A stretch of DNA of 64,000 nt from Lumnitzera littorea (lineage: Eukaryota > Streptophyta > Magnoliopsida > Myrtales > Combretaceae): the NCBI GenBank assembly GCA_024138015.1, contig JAMXBB010000003.1, positions 13,655,739 to 13,719,738 on the forward strand, in the 5' to 3' direction. The notes beneath the pieces are model-generated. The model searched no databases. It saw only the letters and a list, made by a program, of their open reading frames with translations, and was not told the origin of the DNA. Both the position numbers and the translations under genes were made by a program. Of this stretch, positions 50,681 through 62,569 are shown one piece after another (within the stretch, counting starts at the first letter, position 1; each line of letters starts with the position of its first letter).

Positions 50681-53601
50681 TGTTACACCTCGAAGTCATA
50701 GAGTCTCAACAATCCCGTCGTATAAACTATTCTATGATAGTAACTGACCTCATAGTACCTACCATAGACATTATCTACATAAAGCGTCAACGACTCCTCG
50801 CTTTAAAGTAAACAGTCTAGTTAAGGGTTGAGTTAAAGTTACAGTAATTATCAAGAATTATAAGTCAACGTACATAATTACATAGACATTTCATAGAACT
50901 TTCCAAGAAATTCTACATTTACATAACAATCTACTAATTTACATAATAACTATTAATTTTTTATTCTTAAGCTACTAAAGAGACTCTAGCTATACATCTA
51001 CTACTAGGCAAATTGATTCTTACACCCCAAGTTTCAAAAGAACTAACCTCTGGATAGTTGTAGGGTAGCATAATACTCAGAATATTCAGAAATTAGGACC
51101 TGCAAAAGGATCTATACGGGTATGAATAACTATAGCTCAACAAGTTGAATGGGAGATTCATGAATGTATACAAATACAAGCAATTATTTTCATGCAATAC
51201 AATAAGTAAGTGTCATTACATAATGTAGTCTAGTCCATTGCGAAATCAGAGAAATTTCATCCGCTTTAATCTGGGTTGAAGAGTTTTCATGTTATACAAC
51301 GGCTTATAATCAAACCTGGGTTTATACAATGGAGACATTGCTCCTCTTAAGATTATCCTTCGAACCAATGCCCTCATCCTCACCATGACCTCCTCTCCTA
51401 TCACTTAGTTCGGTTAAGGATGAGGAAAAGACCAATTTGCTATCTAGCGTTATTTTAATCGAAGGTGTCGGTGTTTGGTTGGAGAATCCTAATGATCTTC
51501 TAAAATATTGCAATGCATGATAATTTAGGGCATTAAAGTCAAATAAGATTAAATTTCATTTAAGGTATTCAGATAATTTTACACCAATCCAATCCTAACA
51601 CATAATCAATCACAACACAAATTTCAATACGAATATAGATACTCAAGCACGTGCATAAACTACTTACAATCACAATCATACACAATCCTAAGTTTTCGAG
51701 TACCATAAAATATAATACGGTAAAGTAATAACCCAACTTATTTGGAATTCTCGGTCGTCCAATCACTTAATTGCAGATTGGTTCATCTCTGGGTATCCTA
51801 CAATACAAATACGTCTTTTTAGTACTTATACTTTGATAATACATATTTTAAGTTATACCTTAACTCATTTCTCTATGTATACTTATTATTTATTAATGAT
51901 TCATTCTATCTTATTTCAGGGTTCGGTTTCTAAATTAGATTCTAGTTTTGATTCTACATTGTCTTTGACTACAAGAAATCTTAAATATGCTCGAATCCTA
52001 ATATGAATTTAATTACATTAAGCTTGAGTATTCTAATTTCACATTAGGTCTTAATTTAGTGTTTTAACCTATTCGGTACACTTTAATCTTAATTGGGGTA
52101 CCGGATTTACTCCTGATGTGAAGAAATCTTACAATTTTTATACAATTACCTAAAATTAAATTTTGTTTTAGATTTATTATGTATTGATTTTTATTATTAT
52201 ATTATCTAAATAAACCTAATTTTTCATATTTATTAAATTTCCAATTTTACTTATTCTTAATTTCCTACAATTACCACATAATTCCTATATTAATTACACT
52301 AAACATTCCAAAGACTGGGATTATGTTTCCACATCAGAGATTAACATACTTAAATATCTAATTACCATCTAAATCAGTAATTAATCACTTAATTAACCTA
52401 AAATTACTCAATTTTCTCATCATTTTAGAACTAAAAATTTACTTAAAAATTTCAAAAATTAAATTTAAAAAAAAAAAATGGCTTCATAGCATTGTTCTAT
52501 ATCACTTAAGTATTCTACAAAAAAAAATTTAAGCTTCAAACTATACTCCTAAGCTTATTTATTTCTAATTCTAATCATACTCGGTTTTACTTAATTTTTT
52601 AAAAACCCTATATTTATAGACGTGATTAAACTTAACTACTATTTTTCCCTAAATCTACATTCAATAAAGCCTCAGAATAATAAATTTCATAATTTTCTGA
52701 GCAAAATAAATAATTTTAAGAAATTTTACAAAATCGAAGTAGATGTGAGACTCACCCGATTCAATGACTTTTGGGCCTCCAACATCGGTTCAAGTGTATC
52801 GACCGATCCAGGAGGTGGGTTTGGAGTTGGGTGGTAGTAGTGGTTCAATTGCAGGTGGTGGTAGTGTGTGGGTTTGGTTCATAAGCCCCTATTGTACAAC
52901 TTTGCTAAAGAATTTTCTAAACCCTAATGTTCTCTTCAAATTTCAATTCTCTCAATTTTTCCACACTTCAAACTGTCCAAATGAGTTATGTAATTTTTCT
53001 TGCTATTTATAGAGTACTATAGTAATTATTATACATTAATTAGACAAGATATTGCTCAAATCTCTTTAATTTTGCCTTTTATATTGCTTATTTTTAATTG
53101 GTTAATTTTTCTTCTTTAATTCCTAACCTACCATGACCAAATCCAATTCATTCCCTATTCCTCTGATTTTTTATGATTTATTTAATAATTTTCTTTAATT
53201 ATTTAATAAGTTTCTAGTTAATTTCAACCAATTTAAGTAATTTCGTGTATTTTTATTTATACGTAAATATATGTGAGTTATAAGTAAACATTCCTAATTA
53301 TTATTTAGGTCATTGTATAATTTTTAGTATATATATAATCTATCTCTAGTAATTTATTAGTTATTAGATTGCACTTTTTGCCTTTATGATAATTAACAAG
53401 TATTATACTTAAAATTTAAAAATTTTATAGTCTCTTATTTTATTACTTATTTTCCTAAATTTAAGTTTATGAGGTCATTTTTACTAATATTTCTAACTAT
53501 AGTTTATAATTTAGGTTTGATTAGATCCTTTAACTAATTGCCCTAAACTTGGTGTATTAAGTTCAATCCTACAGTCACTTGACTTAACTTTAGGGCTTAC
53601 A
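50681..53601 (+). mobile_element. Solo LTR B, 2.92 kb, inserted in gag
   Basis: Starts TGTTACACCTCGAAGTCATA and ends TAGGGCTTACA. It is collinear with LTR A over nearly its full length and with D and E in reverse complement. Five bases on the left are GTTAA and on the right GTTAG, a 4-of-5 match to a target duplication. The gag frame on the right has no start codon and is open from the junction, which fits insertion into a pre-existing gag. Alternatively it is the 5' LTR of the gag-pol remnant, with GTTAGTGCTCGAAG as an eroded primer-binding site; I consider this less likely. Confidence 0.85.
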
Positions 53602-54240
53602 GTTAGTGCTCGAAGAGATTGAGGAAGAAGTTGAAGGAGATGATAATGTAAAAGAGTATTACAGAGCTGAAGAAAGAAATGTGCAAACCTCTAGAGGTGA
53701 ATGACTTAAGATGCGTATCTTAAGTTTTTTTGGAAGTGGTGATGCCAAAGATTACCTAGATTGGGTAGATAAAATTGAAAAGCAATTTGAATGCCATGAA
53801 GTGCCTAACAAGGCAAAGATTAGACTTGTTGTATTGGAGTTCATTGGTTATACCTCCTTATGTTGGAAGAACTTGCAAGCCACTAGAAGAAGGGAAGGAG
53901 AACGAGAGATTAGGAGCTGGGATGATATGAAGAAAGTCATGCGGAGAAGGTCTGTATCGAGCTATTATTTGCAAGATGCCTTCAAGAGATTGCAAGAACA
54001 GAAGCAAGGAAGATCGAGTATGGACACTTATATTAAAGAATTCCAGATGCTAATGATCTGATGCAAAGTCATAGAGACAAAAGATCGAATTGTATCTCGA
54101 TTAATTGGCGGATTAAAGTATGAGATTAGGGATGTCCTGGAAACCCTAGACATTAGGATGCTCGATGATGCAATCCAAGCCACTTAGAGGATAGAAAGGC
54201 ACCTAAAGGATAGAAAGACGCCGAATAAGAAGATTCCAAC
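53602..54240 (+). pseudogene. Ty3/gypsy gag remnant
   Basis: The frame opens with an acidic segment (L-E-E-I-E-E-E-V-E-G-D-D), then a TGA. The retrotransposon gag domain follows: D-Y-L-D-W-V-D-K-I-E, then W-D-D-M-K-K-V-M-R-R-R, then Y-I-K-E-F-Q-M-L-M-I. After another stop near 54060 it continues with R-L-I-G-G-L-K-Y-E-I. This is the order of the Retrotrans_gag domain. No CCHC knuckle is seen before the frame is lost near 54240. Gag would form the capsid of the element; this copy is dead. Confidence 0.85.
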
Positions 54241-54329
54241 CACCCGTCAATCGTCCTAACAATAGCCGACTTGTTTCGTGCATACCCTTTGACCTATTCT
54301 AGATATAAAAAAAGGGGGTAAAAATGAAG

Positions 54330-54644
54330 TGTTTATATGTACTGATGCAAAATGGAAAATTCGTTGCATATGTATCGAGATGATTGAGACCATATGAAAG
54401 GAATTATCTAACTCATGATTTAGAACTTACAATTGTGGTGTTTGCTTTAAAAATTTGCAGACATTTCTTATATAAATAACGATGTGAAATATATACTGAT
54501 CACAAGAGTTTAAAGTATTTATTCACTTAGAAGGAGTTAAACTTAAGACAAAGGCGATGGTTAGAGTTAATCAAAGATTATGATCTAAACATAAATTATC
54601 ACCTTGAAAAACCCAATCTTGTGGCTAATGCTTTAAGTCAATAG
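54330..54644 (+). pseudogene. Ty3/gypsy RNase H remnant
   Basis: Blocks typical of the gypsy RNase H are readable in order: I-C-T-D-A, M-Q-N-G-K-F-V-A-Y-V-S-R, N-Y-L-T-H-D-L-E-L, I-Y-T-D-H-K-S-L-K-Y-L and L-R-Q-R-R-W-L-E-L-I-K-D-Y. Four in-frame stops occur after the start block, and a small deletion with frame change lies just after T-D-A. Protease and reverse transcriptase, which should lie between gag and here, are missing entirely. Confidence 0.88.
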
Positions 54645-54799
54645 AACTATGAACAAGTTGCATTATTGTTGACTTTCCAACATGAGTTGGTGTAAGAATT
54701 AGAGAAGCTAGAAATTGGGTTTGATTAGTGTGAACCTAATAATCAATTGATGAATTTGGTTGTGTACCTTACCTTATTGGAGAGAATTAAGCAATAGTA

Positions 54800-55645
54800 A
54801 GAGGTGGATAACAACATGAAGGAAATGAAAGAAAATCTAAGCAAAGGGGATGATTCTAATTTCAAGGTAGATGGAAGAGGTATATTAAGATTTAGGGGAA
54901 GATTATGTATGCCACAAAACCCTAACATAAAGAAGGAAATTTTAAATGAAGCATATATTACAAGCTATATAGTGCATTCGAAAGGAAATAAAATATGCCA
55001 TGATTTAAAATCTATGTTTTGGTGGAATGGAATGGAATGAAAAAGGACGTTATATAGTACATGGCAAAATGTACTACGCGTCAACAAGTTAAACGAAACA
55101 TCAAATATTGGGTAGTCTACTACAACCTCTAGAAATACCAAAATGGAAGTAAGATCATATTACAATAGATTTTAGTGGTGGCACTTCCTATGACTAAAGT
55201 AAGCTATGATTCAATGTGGATGATTGTGGACAGATTAATAAAGAATGTACATTTCTTGCCCTATCGAACAGGAGATTTAATGGAAAAGATGGCTATACCA
55301 TATATTCGAGAAATAGTAAGATTACATAGTGTACTTGAAAGCATTGTATTGATAGGATAGTCGATTTATATCAAAATTTTGGGAAAGTTTACATAAAGCT
55401 TTCGGTACAAAATTATAGTTCGATACAGCTTATCATCCATAGACAGATGAACAATTTGAGCGAACAATACAAACTTTAGAAGACATGTTATAAGCTTGTG
55501 TATTGAATTTTAGTGATGATTAGGATAAATATTTATCATTGATAGAGTTTGCTTATAATAATAGTTACCAGGCAACTATACAGATGGCATTTTATAAAGC
55601 ATTATATGGAAGAAAGTATAGATGGCCATTATATTAGGACTATAA
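54800..55645 (+). pseudogene. Ty3/gypsy integrase remnant
   Basis: The zinc-binding H2C2 part is at about 54960-55090, with H-S-K-G-N-K, then F-W-W-N-G-M. A 5-bp TGGAA duplication there shifts the frame before the C-T-T-R-Q-Q-V-K block. The catalytic core follows: I-T-I-D-F, then a frameshift, then M-W-M-I-V-D-R-L-I-K-N-V-H-F and R-E-I-V-R-L-H. A later frame shows A-Y-H-P and L-I-E-F-A-Y-N-N-S-Y-Q. Multiple stops and at least three frameshifts make it non-functional. Confidence 0.88.
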
Positions 55646-55649
55646 AGAG

Positions 55650-56192
55650 TATGCAATGATTAAATTTGACATGATTAATCAAACGAGTGAAAAAGTTAAG
55701 ATTGTATGGCAACAAAGAAAAGAAGTTCAAGGTCATTATAAGAATTGGGTAGATTTGAAAAGAAGGCCATTGGAGTTTGAGGTCGAGGATCATGTTTATG
55801 TCAAGATAAGTTCATTTAAGAGACTTAGACAATTTGGCTCAAAAGGAAAGTTAAGTCCTTAGTATATCGGTTTATTTGAAATACTAGAGAAAGTAGGTAA
55901 CGTATCTTATAGAATAGCCTTACCCCCAAGTTTATCAAACTATCATGATGTATTTCTTGTCTTGATGTTAAAGACATTTGTTAAGAATCCAAATGTGGTG
56001 ATAGAAATAAAGCTTGTAGAATTGAAGAACTTCAAAGTTGTGAAGCAACATATGAAAATAGTAGGTAATTGGGTTCAAAAGTTAAGAAATCGATATGTAG
56101 AGTATGTGAAGGTACATTGGGTTGAAGGTCTAGATTTAGGAGCCACTTGAGAGCCAAAAGTAGCAATGATGAAACAATATCCATGGCTCTTA
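55650..56192 (+). pseudogene. Integrase C-terminal region of the gypsy element
   Basis: Blocks read V-E-D-H-V-Y-V-K-I-S, then F-G-S-K-G-K-L-S-P, a stop, then Y-I-G-L-F-E-I-L, Y-R-I-A-L-P-P and V-K-V-H-W-V-E-G. The last blocks are E-P-K-V-A-M-M-K and Y-P-W-L-L. That order (GPY-type module followed by a chromodomain-like tail) is usual for plant chromovirus-type gypsy elements. Stops interrupt it. Confidence 0.8.
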
Positions 56193-56291
56193 TGATTTTC
56201 AGGTTAGTAAAAGAATATATTTATAATTTTTCTTAATTGAGTAAGAAATTGATATGCAGAAGTTATAAGAACAAAACTTTTTTTTTTTTTT

Positions 56292-56299
56292 GAAGGGGA
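56292..56299 (+). other. Polypurine tract GAAGGGGA
   Basis: A purine run just after the pol remnant and a poly-T, placed where plus-strand priming would occur. In an intact element a 3' LTR in plus orientation would follow; here an inverted LTR begins within 10 bases. Confidence 0.6.
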
Positions 56300-56300
56300 T

Positions 56301-59194
56301 TGGAAATATAAGCCTTGTAATTAAATGTTTTGGATTCAGTACGTAAAATTTAGGATGATCATGTAAGTCATCCGATTGAGCCCAAATTTTGCAATAGAGC
56401 TAAAAATATTAGTAAAAGTGACTCACCCCGTGAGTTTAGATTTAGGAAAATAAAATAATAAACTAATTAAGTATTATATTATTAAGTTATGCATATATTA
56501 TTTGTTATTTATTGAAAATGTGTAAAACGAGTTCCGTTAATTAATGAATTGCTAGATATAAATTATATGCATACTAAAAATTATAAAATAACTTAAATGA
56601 TATTTAGGAGTATTTATTTATACTATAGTTGTATTTACATGTAAGTAAAAATATCCAAAATTACTTAAAATACCTAATATATACTAAAATAATACTAAAT
56701 TAATTAAAGAAAATTAATAAAAATTATGAAAAATGTGTGTCAAGTGTAGAAATGTTTAGAATTGAGGCATAGCAAGTAAGGGATTAATTTTGGAAAATAA
56801 ACAAATAGAATTAAGACACTTAATTAAAATAAAAAGCAAAATGAAAGAGATACTTAGCATAAGAAAATTTAAAGAAACACCTAAAAAAATAGAGAGAAGA
56901 TTGAAAGAGTATAGAGAATATTTTTAGAAAATTAGATAAGATTTAGGTGCAATTAGGGCTTAAAAGGGAAACCTACGTCTAACCACCACTTAGGAGGAGA
57001 CTACCCCTACCATCTGATAGTTGGGTCATTGCTAGAAGCTGCTAACAAGGGTGGAGCCACCATTAATAGCTAAAAGCAAATTAAACAGTGAGTTCAAATT
57101 CTTGCCCAATTTTTGTATAAAATATTAAAAATAGCAAATTTATGTGGAAAATTATGAAAGTTAGTATTCTAGAGTATTTTTAGTATGTAGATTTAGGAAA
57201 AAATATCAAGTCGATGAAATTAAGTTTAGGAATATATGATTCTTAAGAAATCACTAAATTCAAATTGATTTTTGCTTTTTTTTTTTCAATTACTTTATTG
57301 ATATAGTTTTGAATCTAAAATTTTTGTATGTACTATTTAGGATATATGTTATACTGTTATGAAGAGTTTTTCCCAAAAAATTATTTTCCAAATTTTTATC
57401 TAATTTTTAGGCCTTAAAAACTTAATTAAAGAAAAAAATTTTAGGGTTATCTAGTGATTTATTGATAAATTAATGTAAATTCTTATTTAGGGTGTATTTG
57501 GACATCTTGAAATATTAATTGATGTGGAGGGACGATATTTGTAGTGTTAAGAAGGTTAGACATGTACAATATGTAACAATGTAGAATATATGAAAATGGG
57601 AAATTAAATAGATGAAATGTGTTAGAATAAATTGATAATATTATGACATTATTAATATAGTACAAATCTAGGTTGAAACATAAATTTAAAAAATTATGTT
57701 AAAAATGTAGGGTATTCTCATATCAGAGCAAAATTCAAAAGTTAAATTAGGAGTAAAGTATATAAGAGGAACTAGAATACATATTAGGAGTTAAATAGGA
57801 GACTTAGTGTACTTAAAATATAGTTAGATGAACTTCACCTAATGAATCGGGGGCAGTTCCTATGGTTTATGTATAAAAACTATAATTAGAAGCTAAATTA
57901 GAACCTAATTTAAGAATTAATTCAAAAACTCAATTAGCAACTAGTTTAGAATTAGTTTAATTATAAGCAATATATAACTTGAACAACTAGGTAAAATTAT
58001 AATTTTAAACTAAAAATAATGGTATAAAGCTTATATGTAACAAGAGTATAAATATTGAAATGATATTAATATTATAGGAACGAGTGGTGACATTGCAACC
58101 TACATTAGACTTTAGTAAGCAAGTTAGAGACTTTAAGTAAGTTAAGATCAATACATCAGTGTATTTTAGGGTACTATATTATAATTCTTGGAGGCTTAGG
58201 ATTGTATTTGATTGTGCTTCTAAATAGCAGCTTGTATGCATGATTGTATGTCTTTGAATTTTGGTTGTATATTGATGTTTTGTTGCAGTAGTTGCTATTG
58301 TTTGTGTTGAGTGAAATTGTCTTGTCATCCTAAATTGAACTCAGTTATATTCGACCTAAACATCTCAACTAGACATGCATTACAACCCTTTAAGGGATAA
58401 GTAAGATCCTTCTATCAAATACAAACACCTTCAAAAGGGATAACGTTGTAGTATAATGGTCTCTTTTTCACCCTTAGTTGAATTAAGTGATAGAAGAGGA
58501 GGTCGTGGTAAGGATAAGGGCTGGTTCAAAGGATAGTCATGAGAGGAGAAATGTTTCCATTGTACAAACTTAGGTTTGGTCATAAGCTATTGCATTTATA
58601 CTGAAACTACTCATACCTGGATTAGAGTGGGTGATATTTCTCTAATTTCACAATAAACTGAACAGCGTTATGTGATAACATTTGCGTGTTGCATTGTTTG
58701 AGAATCTTACTTATGTTTGTTGTACAATCTTTTGTCTCTGTTTCTACTTATTGAGTTATTGGTTATTTACATCCTTATAGATTTTCTTATAAGTGCTAAT
58801 TGAAATGTTATGCTATAATTATCCAAATTTTAATTCCTTTTGAAGAATTTTGGTGGAGTGAAGACTTAAATTGGAATAATAATAGAGTTTTTAAGAGTTT
58901 TGCTAATAGCTCTTAGTTATGTAAACCTGATCGTGTAAATTTTAGTTATCTTAAACTACTATGATGTGTAAATATCTCTTAGGATATTAAAGTCAATATA
59001 TATCTATATAAATATGTTTTAAAGTTCTGTATGTAATTTTAGTGATATTTTTCGTATGAATTATTTACTTTAAAGTGGATATAGTAAACGCTTTGTATAA
59101 ATCATATCTATGAGAGCAACTGTAAGATCAGTTATTATCTTAGTTTAGTTTAAACGATAGGATTATTACTACTACATCTTTTCGAGGCATAACA
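56301..59194 (-). mobile_element. LTR E, 2.9 kb, inverted copy of the family
   Basis: Read on the minus strand it begins TGTTATGCCTCGAAAAGATG at 59194. It is collinear with B: the block near 58470-58510 (TTGAATTAAGTGATAGAAGA) is the reverse complement of B near 51.40 kb, and GGTGATATTTCTCTAATTTC near 58.63 kb matches B near 51.24 kb. The far end is near TATAAGCC (56307), with a TG at 56301. Flanks are GGAAA (56302-56306) or GGGAT (56296-56300) on the left and GTAAG on the right, so no clear target duplication survives. Its orientation is opposite to the gag-pol remnant it follows. Confidence 0.85.
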
Positions 59195-61530
59195 GTAAGC
59201 CCATAAGTCAATGTAAGGTTATAGTATATGAGTGTACTATAATAAAACACTTTAATTTCTATTATATATAAACAACCCTTACATGGTCTCTCATCATCTC
59301 CGTGTGATGTAATGATAGAACAATAATAATGCAATGCATCCTTATGCATGATTCAAATTAATTAATTAAGCCAAGTATAATTAAGTTCAATTATTAGGTG
59401 ATTAATTAATATCATAAATAACCAAATTCTTATAGTTGTTTAGAATGTAGCAAATGGTTCATTATAATGATTTAAAGTATTTTTCACACATCAAACATCC
59501 AATAACAATCACATGCAAATCTCAAACCCAAATGTTAAGCAATTTGTTAATAAATTTAAATCCAGTTATCTACAATCACAAACAAGTATGGGATTATCAA
59601 TAGTATTCACTCAGTCATGGTGATAATCAAGGATCGTAGGAGTCAGTAAGGAGATCAGTATTTTAGTCAGGATCACCTAATAATTAAGTAATATAAAAGT
59701 ATAATAAATATCTAATTAAGTGAAACAAACCATCCAAGTGATTACCTAACAATCTATCTACTTTTCTACCTATCCTACTTCAATTTTCTGATCTCAAATT
59801 TTTCTTTAATCATGTATAACTTTTTCATTTTGAATTTGATTTTTATGATCCTATAGACAACCTCTATCATTTTTGGACATACTTTCACATAGCAAGATTC
59901 ATTTCAAAAGTTAAGACCCGCGTTTTTGGTATGGGCTTGTTTAATTACAAATTTTATAATATTGGGCCCATTCACTCCTTAATTACTTTTTATGGGCTTT
60001 TCTAGGTAATTTAATTAATTGATCTTTACAAAAATTTTGTTAGTGGGCCTAAGTTTTACTATTTTATTCCTATTGGACCTAGTTAAAAATTTTAGGATTT
60101 CTTATCAAGCTTTTTAAGTTAATTTTGAATTCAAACTTAAATTGGGCTTGTTTTAATGATTATTAGGCTTCTTAAATTTTGCTTAGGCCTAAATTTTGAA
60201 TTCAAAGTACTATTTTATATTTTTTTGGTTCTTTCCATTTTAAGGTCAAAATCATGGTTTATTAGCTTTAAATAGGCTTTTTCTTTAAGTATTCCAATTT
60301 TTCACTTTTTAGGCCCAAATTATTTACACACTTTTGTTCTTAATTTAATTGAATAGTAATTTTAGATCTCATTTTTCTATCAAACTAGACCTAGATGTGG
60401 CTTGATTATGGGCCTCCATGTCCAATTTACTTAATTTCTTTAAATTAATACAATTGGGCCATAATTTGTCAATTATCCTAATTAATATTATAGTATATGT
60501 TCTATATTAGTGTAGAATTATTATTTTCCATAAAACTAAAATTTGGGTAAGAAATGTTATATGTTGACCGTAGCAAACTTTTGGGTATTTTCGTAGGGGT
60601 TTTCCACTTTGTGGGTATGTTCGCTGTCAGTCAAGGTAAAGGGGGAATGGGGGATGTTTTGGTGTGTTTGTGTTATGAGAAATGAAAGAAAAAAAGTGGC
60701 GAAATGGGGTACCAATATAGCCAACGTATTATAAGAAATGAAATAAATGTTGTTGTAGTTAGAGTATGGCTCTTAACACTTCCTTTTCATGCAGCAAAAA
60801 ATTGGGAGAAGGGAAGAGATTTGAATTGTCCTTCTTATCAAATCACTTAGGGTTAGGTTTTAAGGAATGATGGGGTCTTAGTTTGGAAGATTGGCTAGGT
60901 TTTAAGGGATTTTGTTAACTTAATTATGTGAGTAGTTTTAGTTACATAAAAAAATAATACTTGGCATATTTAGTTAGATAAGAATACATATGTATAATAT
61001 AATATGTGATAAATTAAGAAAATGAGGGAAATCATTTAATACATACACATACACATGCATTGGCAATGTTACTCATGCATATGTAGGATTAATTTTTGTA
61101 ATTTTATTAATTCATTATTTTAATTGGCTTAGCTTGGTTAATTATTATTATTATTATTTAAAATTTTCTCTAATCATTCGTTAGTGATTTTACATGACTT
61201 CACGTATTTAACGATAATTTTATCAAACTAAGGTTTTATTAAGGTTTAGGATTTAGTGTTTCTATTAAGTTTAGGTTCAATTTTTTATAAGTATGCTTAT
61301 GTAGGATTTAGAGTTTTCTTACGCGATTAAAGTTTTTGAGTTGTACATTATGGTATTTCATATTCATCATGAGTTTCAAATTATCAATCAATCAATTTTA
61401 AATTTATTTGATCTTGTTAACTTAAGGAAATATCTAGGACACTTAAGTTCAATTTAGAGTTCTATTTGATAATTTACAAGGTTTACATACCCCTAACCCA
61501 TCCATGATGCCAAATACTCCTAGAGGTAAA
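59195..61530. other. Intergenic, with a TGGGCY-rich patch
   Basis: No gene is seen. From 59932 to 60460 the hexamer TGGGCC/T occurs eight times (59932, 59963, 59993, 60044, 60143, 60311 on the minus strand, 60409, 60455). Variants (TGGACC, TAGGCT) occur between some of them. Confidence 0.6.
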
Positions 61531-61531
61531 A

Positions 61532-61767
61532 CATAGGGGTATCTTGGCCTGACTAGAAATGATGAAAGGTAATCCTACATGGAAGAGCTACATATTGCGA
61601 TTCCACAAAGATAAAGGGCAAGATACAAATAAATGCTTCTGATTGAAGAACATAGGTATCTTGGCCTGGCTAGAAATGATGAAAGGTAATCCTACATGGA
61701 AGAGCTACATATTGTGATTCCACAAAGATAAAGGGTAAGATACAAACAAATGCTTCTGATTGAAGAA
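61532..61767 (+). repeat. 119/117-bp tandem duplication in a gag-like fragment
   Basis: 61532-61650 and 61651-61767 are direct copies differing by a 2-base indel and about four substitutions. In the plus frame each carries F-H-K-D-K-G-x-D-T-N-K-C-F, which resembles the H-x-G-H-x-T-x-x-C zinc-binding segment of large plant gypsy gag proteins. Confidence 0.75.
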
Positions 61768-61915
61768 CTCCCTTGAAAATGCTATTAAATGGGGATGTCC
61801 CAATGCATACATTGCCAAGTTAGCTGAAGAAGCTCAACAACTCATAGAAAGAAGTCAAACTGAGCCAAATCAACGAGCCATCACCTCAGGCAATAACAAT
61901 AGAGCCCTTTAATGG
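61768..61915 (+). pseudogene. Gag-like fragment downstream of the duplication
   Basis: An open frame reads W-G-C-P-N-A-Y-I-A-K-L-A-E-E-A-Q-Q-L-I-E, continues to a Gln/Asn-rich end and terminates at TAA (about 61911). It looks like the continuation of the retrotransposon fragment at 61.5 kb. No start codon is visible. Confidence 0.4.
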
Positions 61916-62059
61916 TTTTATAGATAAGGCTTTTAGCTTATTTTACCTTACTATAGTTATAATTAATAAAAGATCATATATTGTTTAGAAAAACTTCTAT
62001 TTTCCTAGTCTTTCTTTATCATTCAAACATTATAGTTACAATCACTCGGTTGCACTTAT

Positions 62060-62310
62060 ACAACTAATAAGCTCTAAGCCTTAGCATCTTTTAAGGTGAA
62101 TAAGCTCTTAATCCCAAGCCTTAGCCTCTTATGAAGTGAATGGGATCCCGATCCTAACTCGCAACCTTCCATGAGGTGAATAGACTCCTTCATTCTAAAT
62201 TCAATCGAGGTAATTGGATGTCCAACTCTTAGCCCATCTCTAGGTGAACGGAGTGCTCCTACTTGATGAATGAGATGACTTGACCTCTTTAGGCCATGTC
62301 AATAGGTAAC
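62060..62310. repeat. Degenerate periodic repeat with AGGTGAAT words
   Basis: AGGTGAA-like words recur about every 40 bases (near 62094, 62135, 62175, 62213, 62253). They are preceded by CCTTAGC/CCTAACTC-type words. This is an eroded tandem array of roughly 40-bp units. Confidence 0.55.
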
Positions 62311-62569
62311 CTTGATTCGATAAAGCAAGATACCTTGTTGATTAGAGCTAATTTGAACATTTAAGGTGCTCTTAACAAGGAAATCATCCTTGATTGCAAT
62401 GATCTTAGGAGGAAATTGACCATGCTATGCTTCAATCAATGAATCCCTTGCATATATTATGAGTAAAAAGTAGCAAAAGAAAAATCAAGTGGAATATAAT
62501 AAGGAACAAAAAATTTAGCTTAATTAATTCCAATACACAATACATATTTTAGGACGACACCCTAACCAC

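Noticed and set aside
53602..53615. GTTAGTGCTCGAAG as a primer-binding site for LTR B
   Set aside because: It matches only part of the initiator-tRNA complement, and the gag frame is already open at this point. A better primer site exists at 50169.
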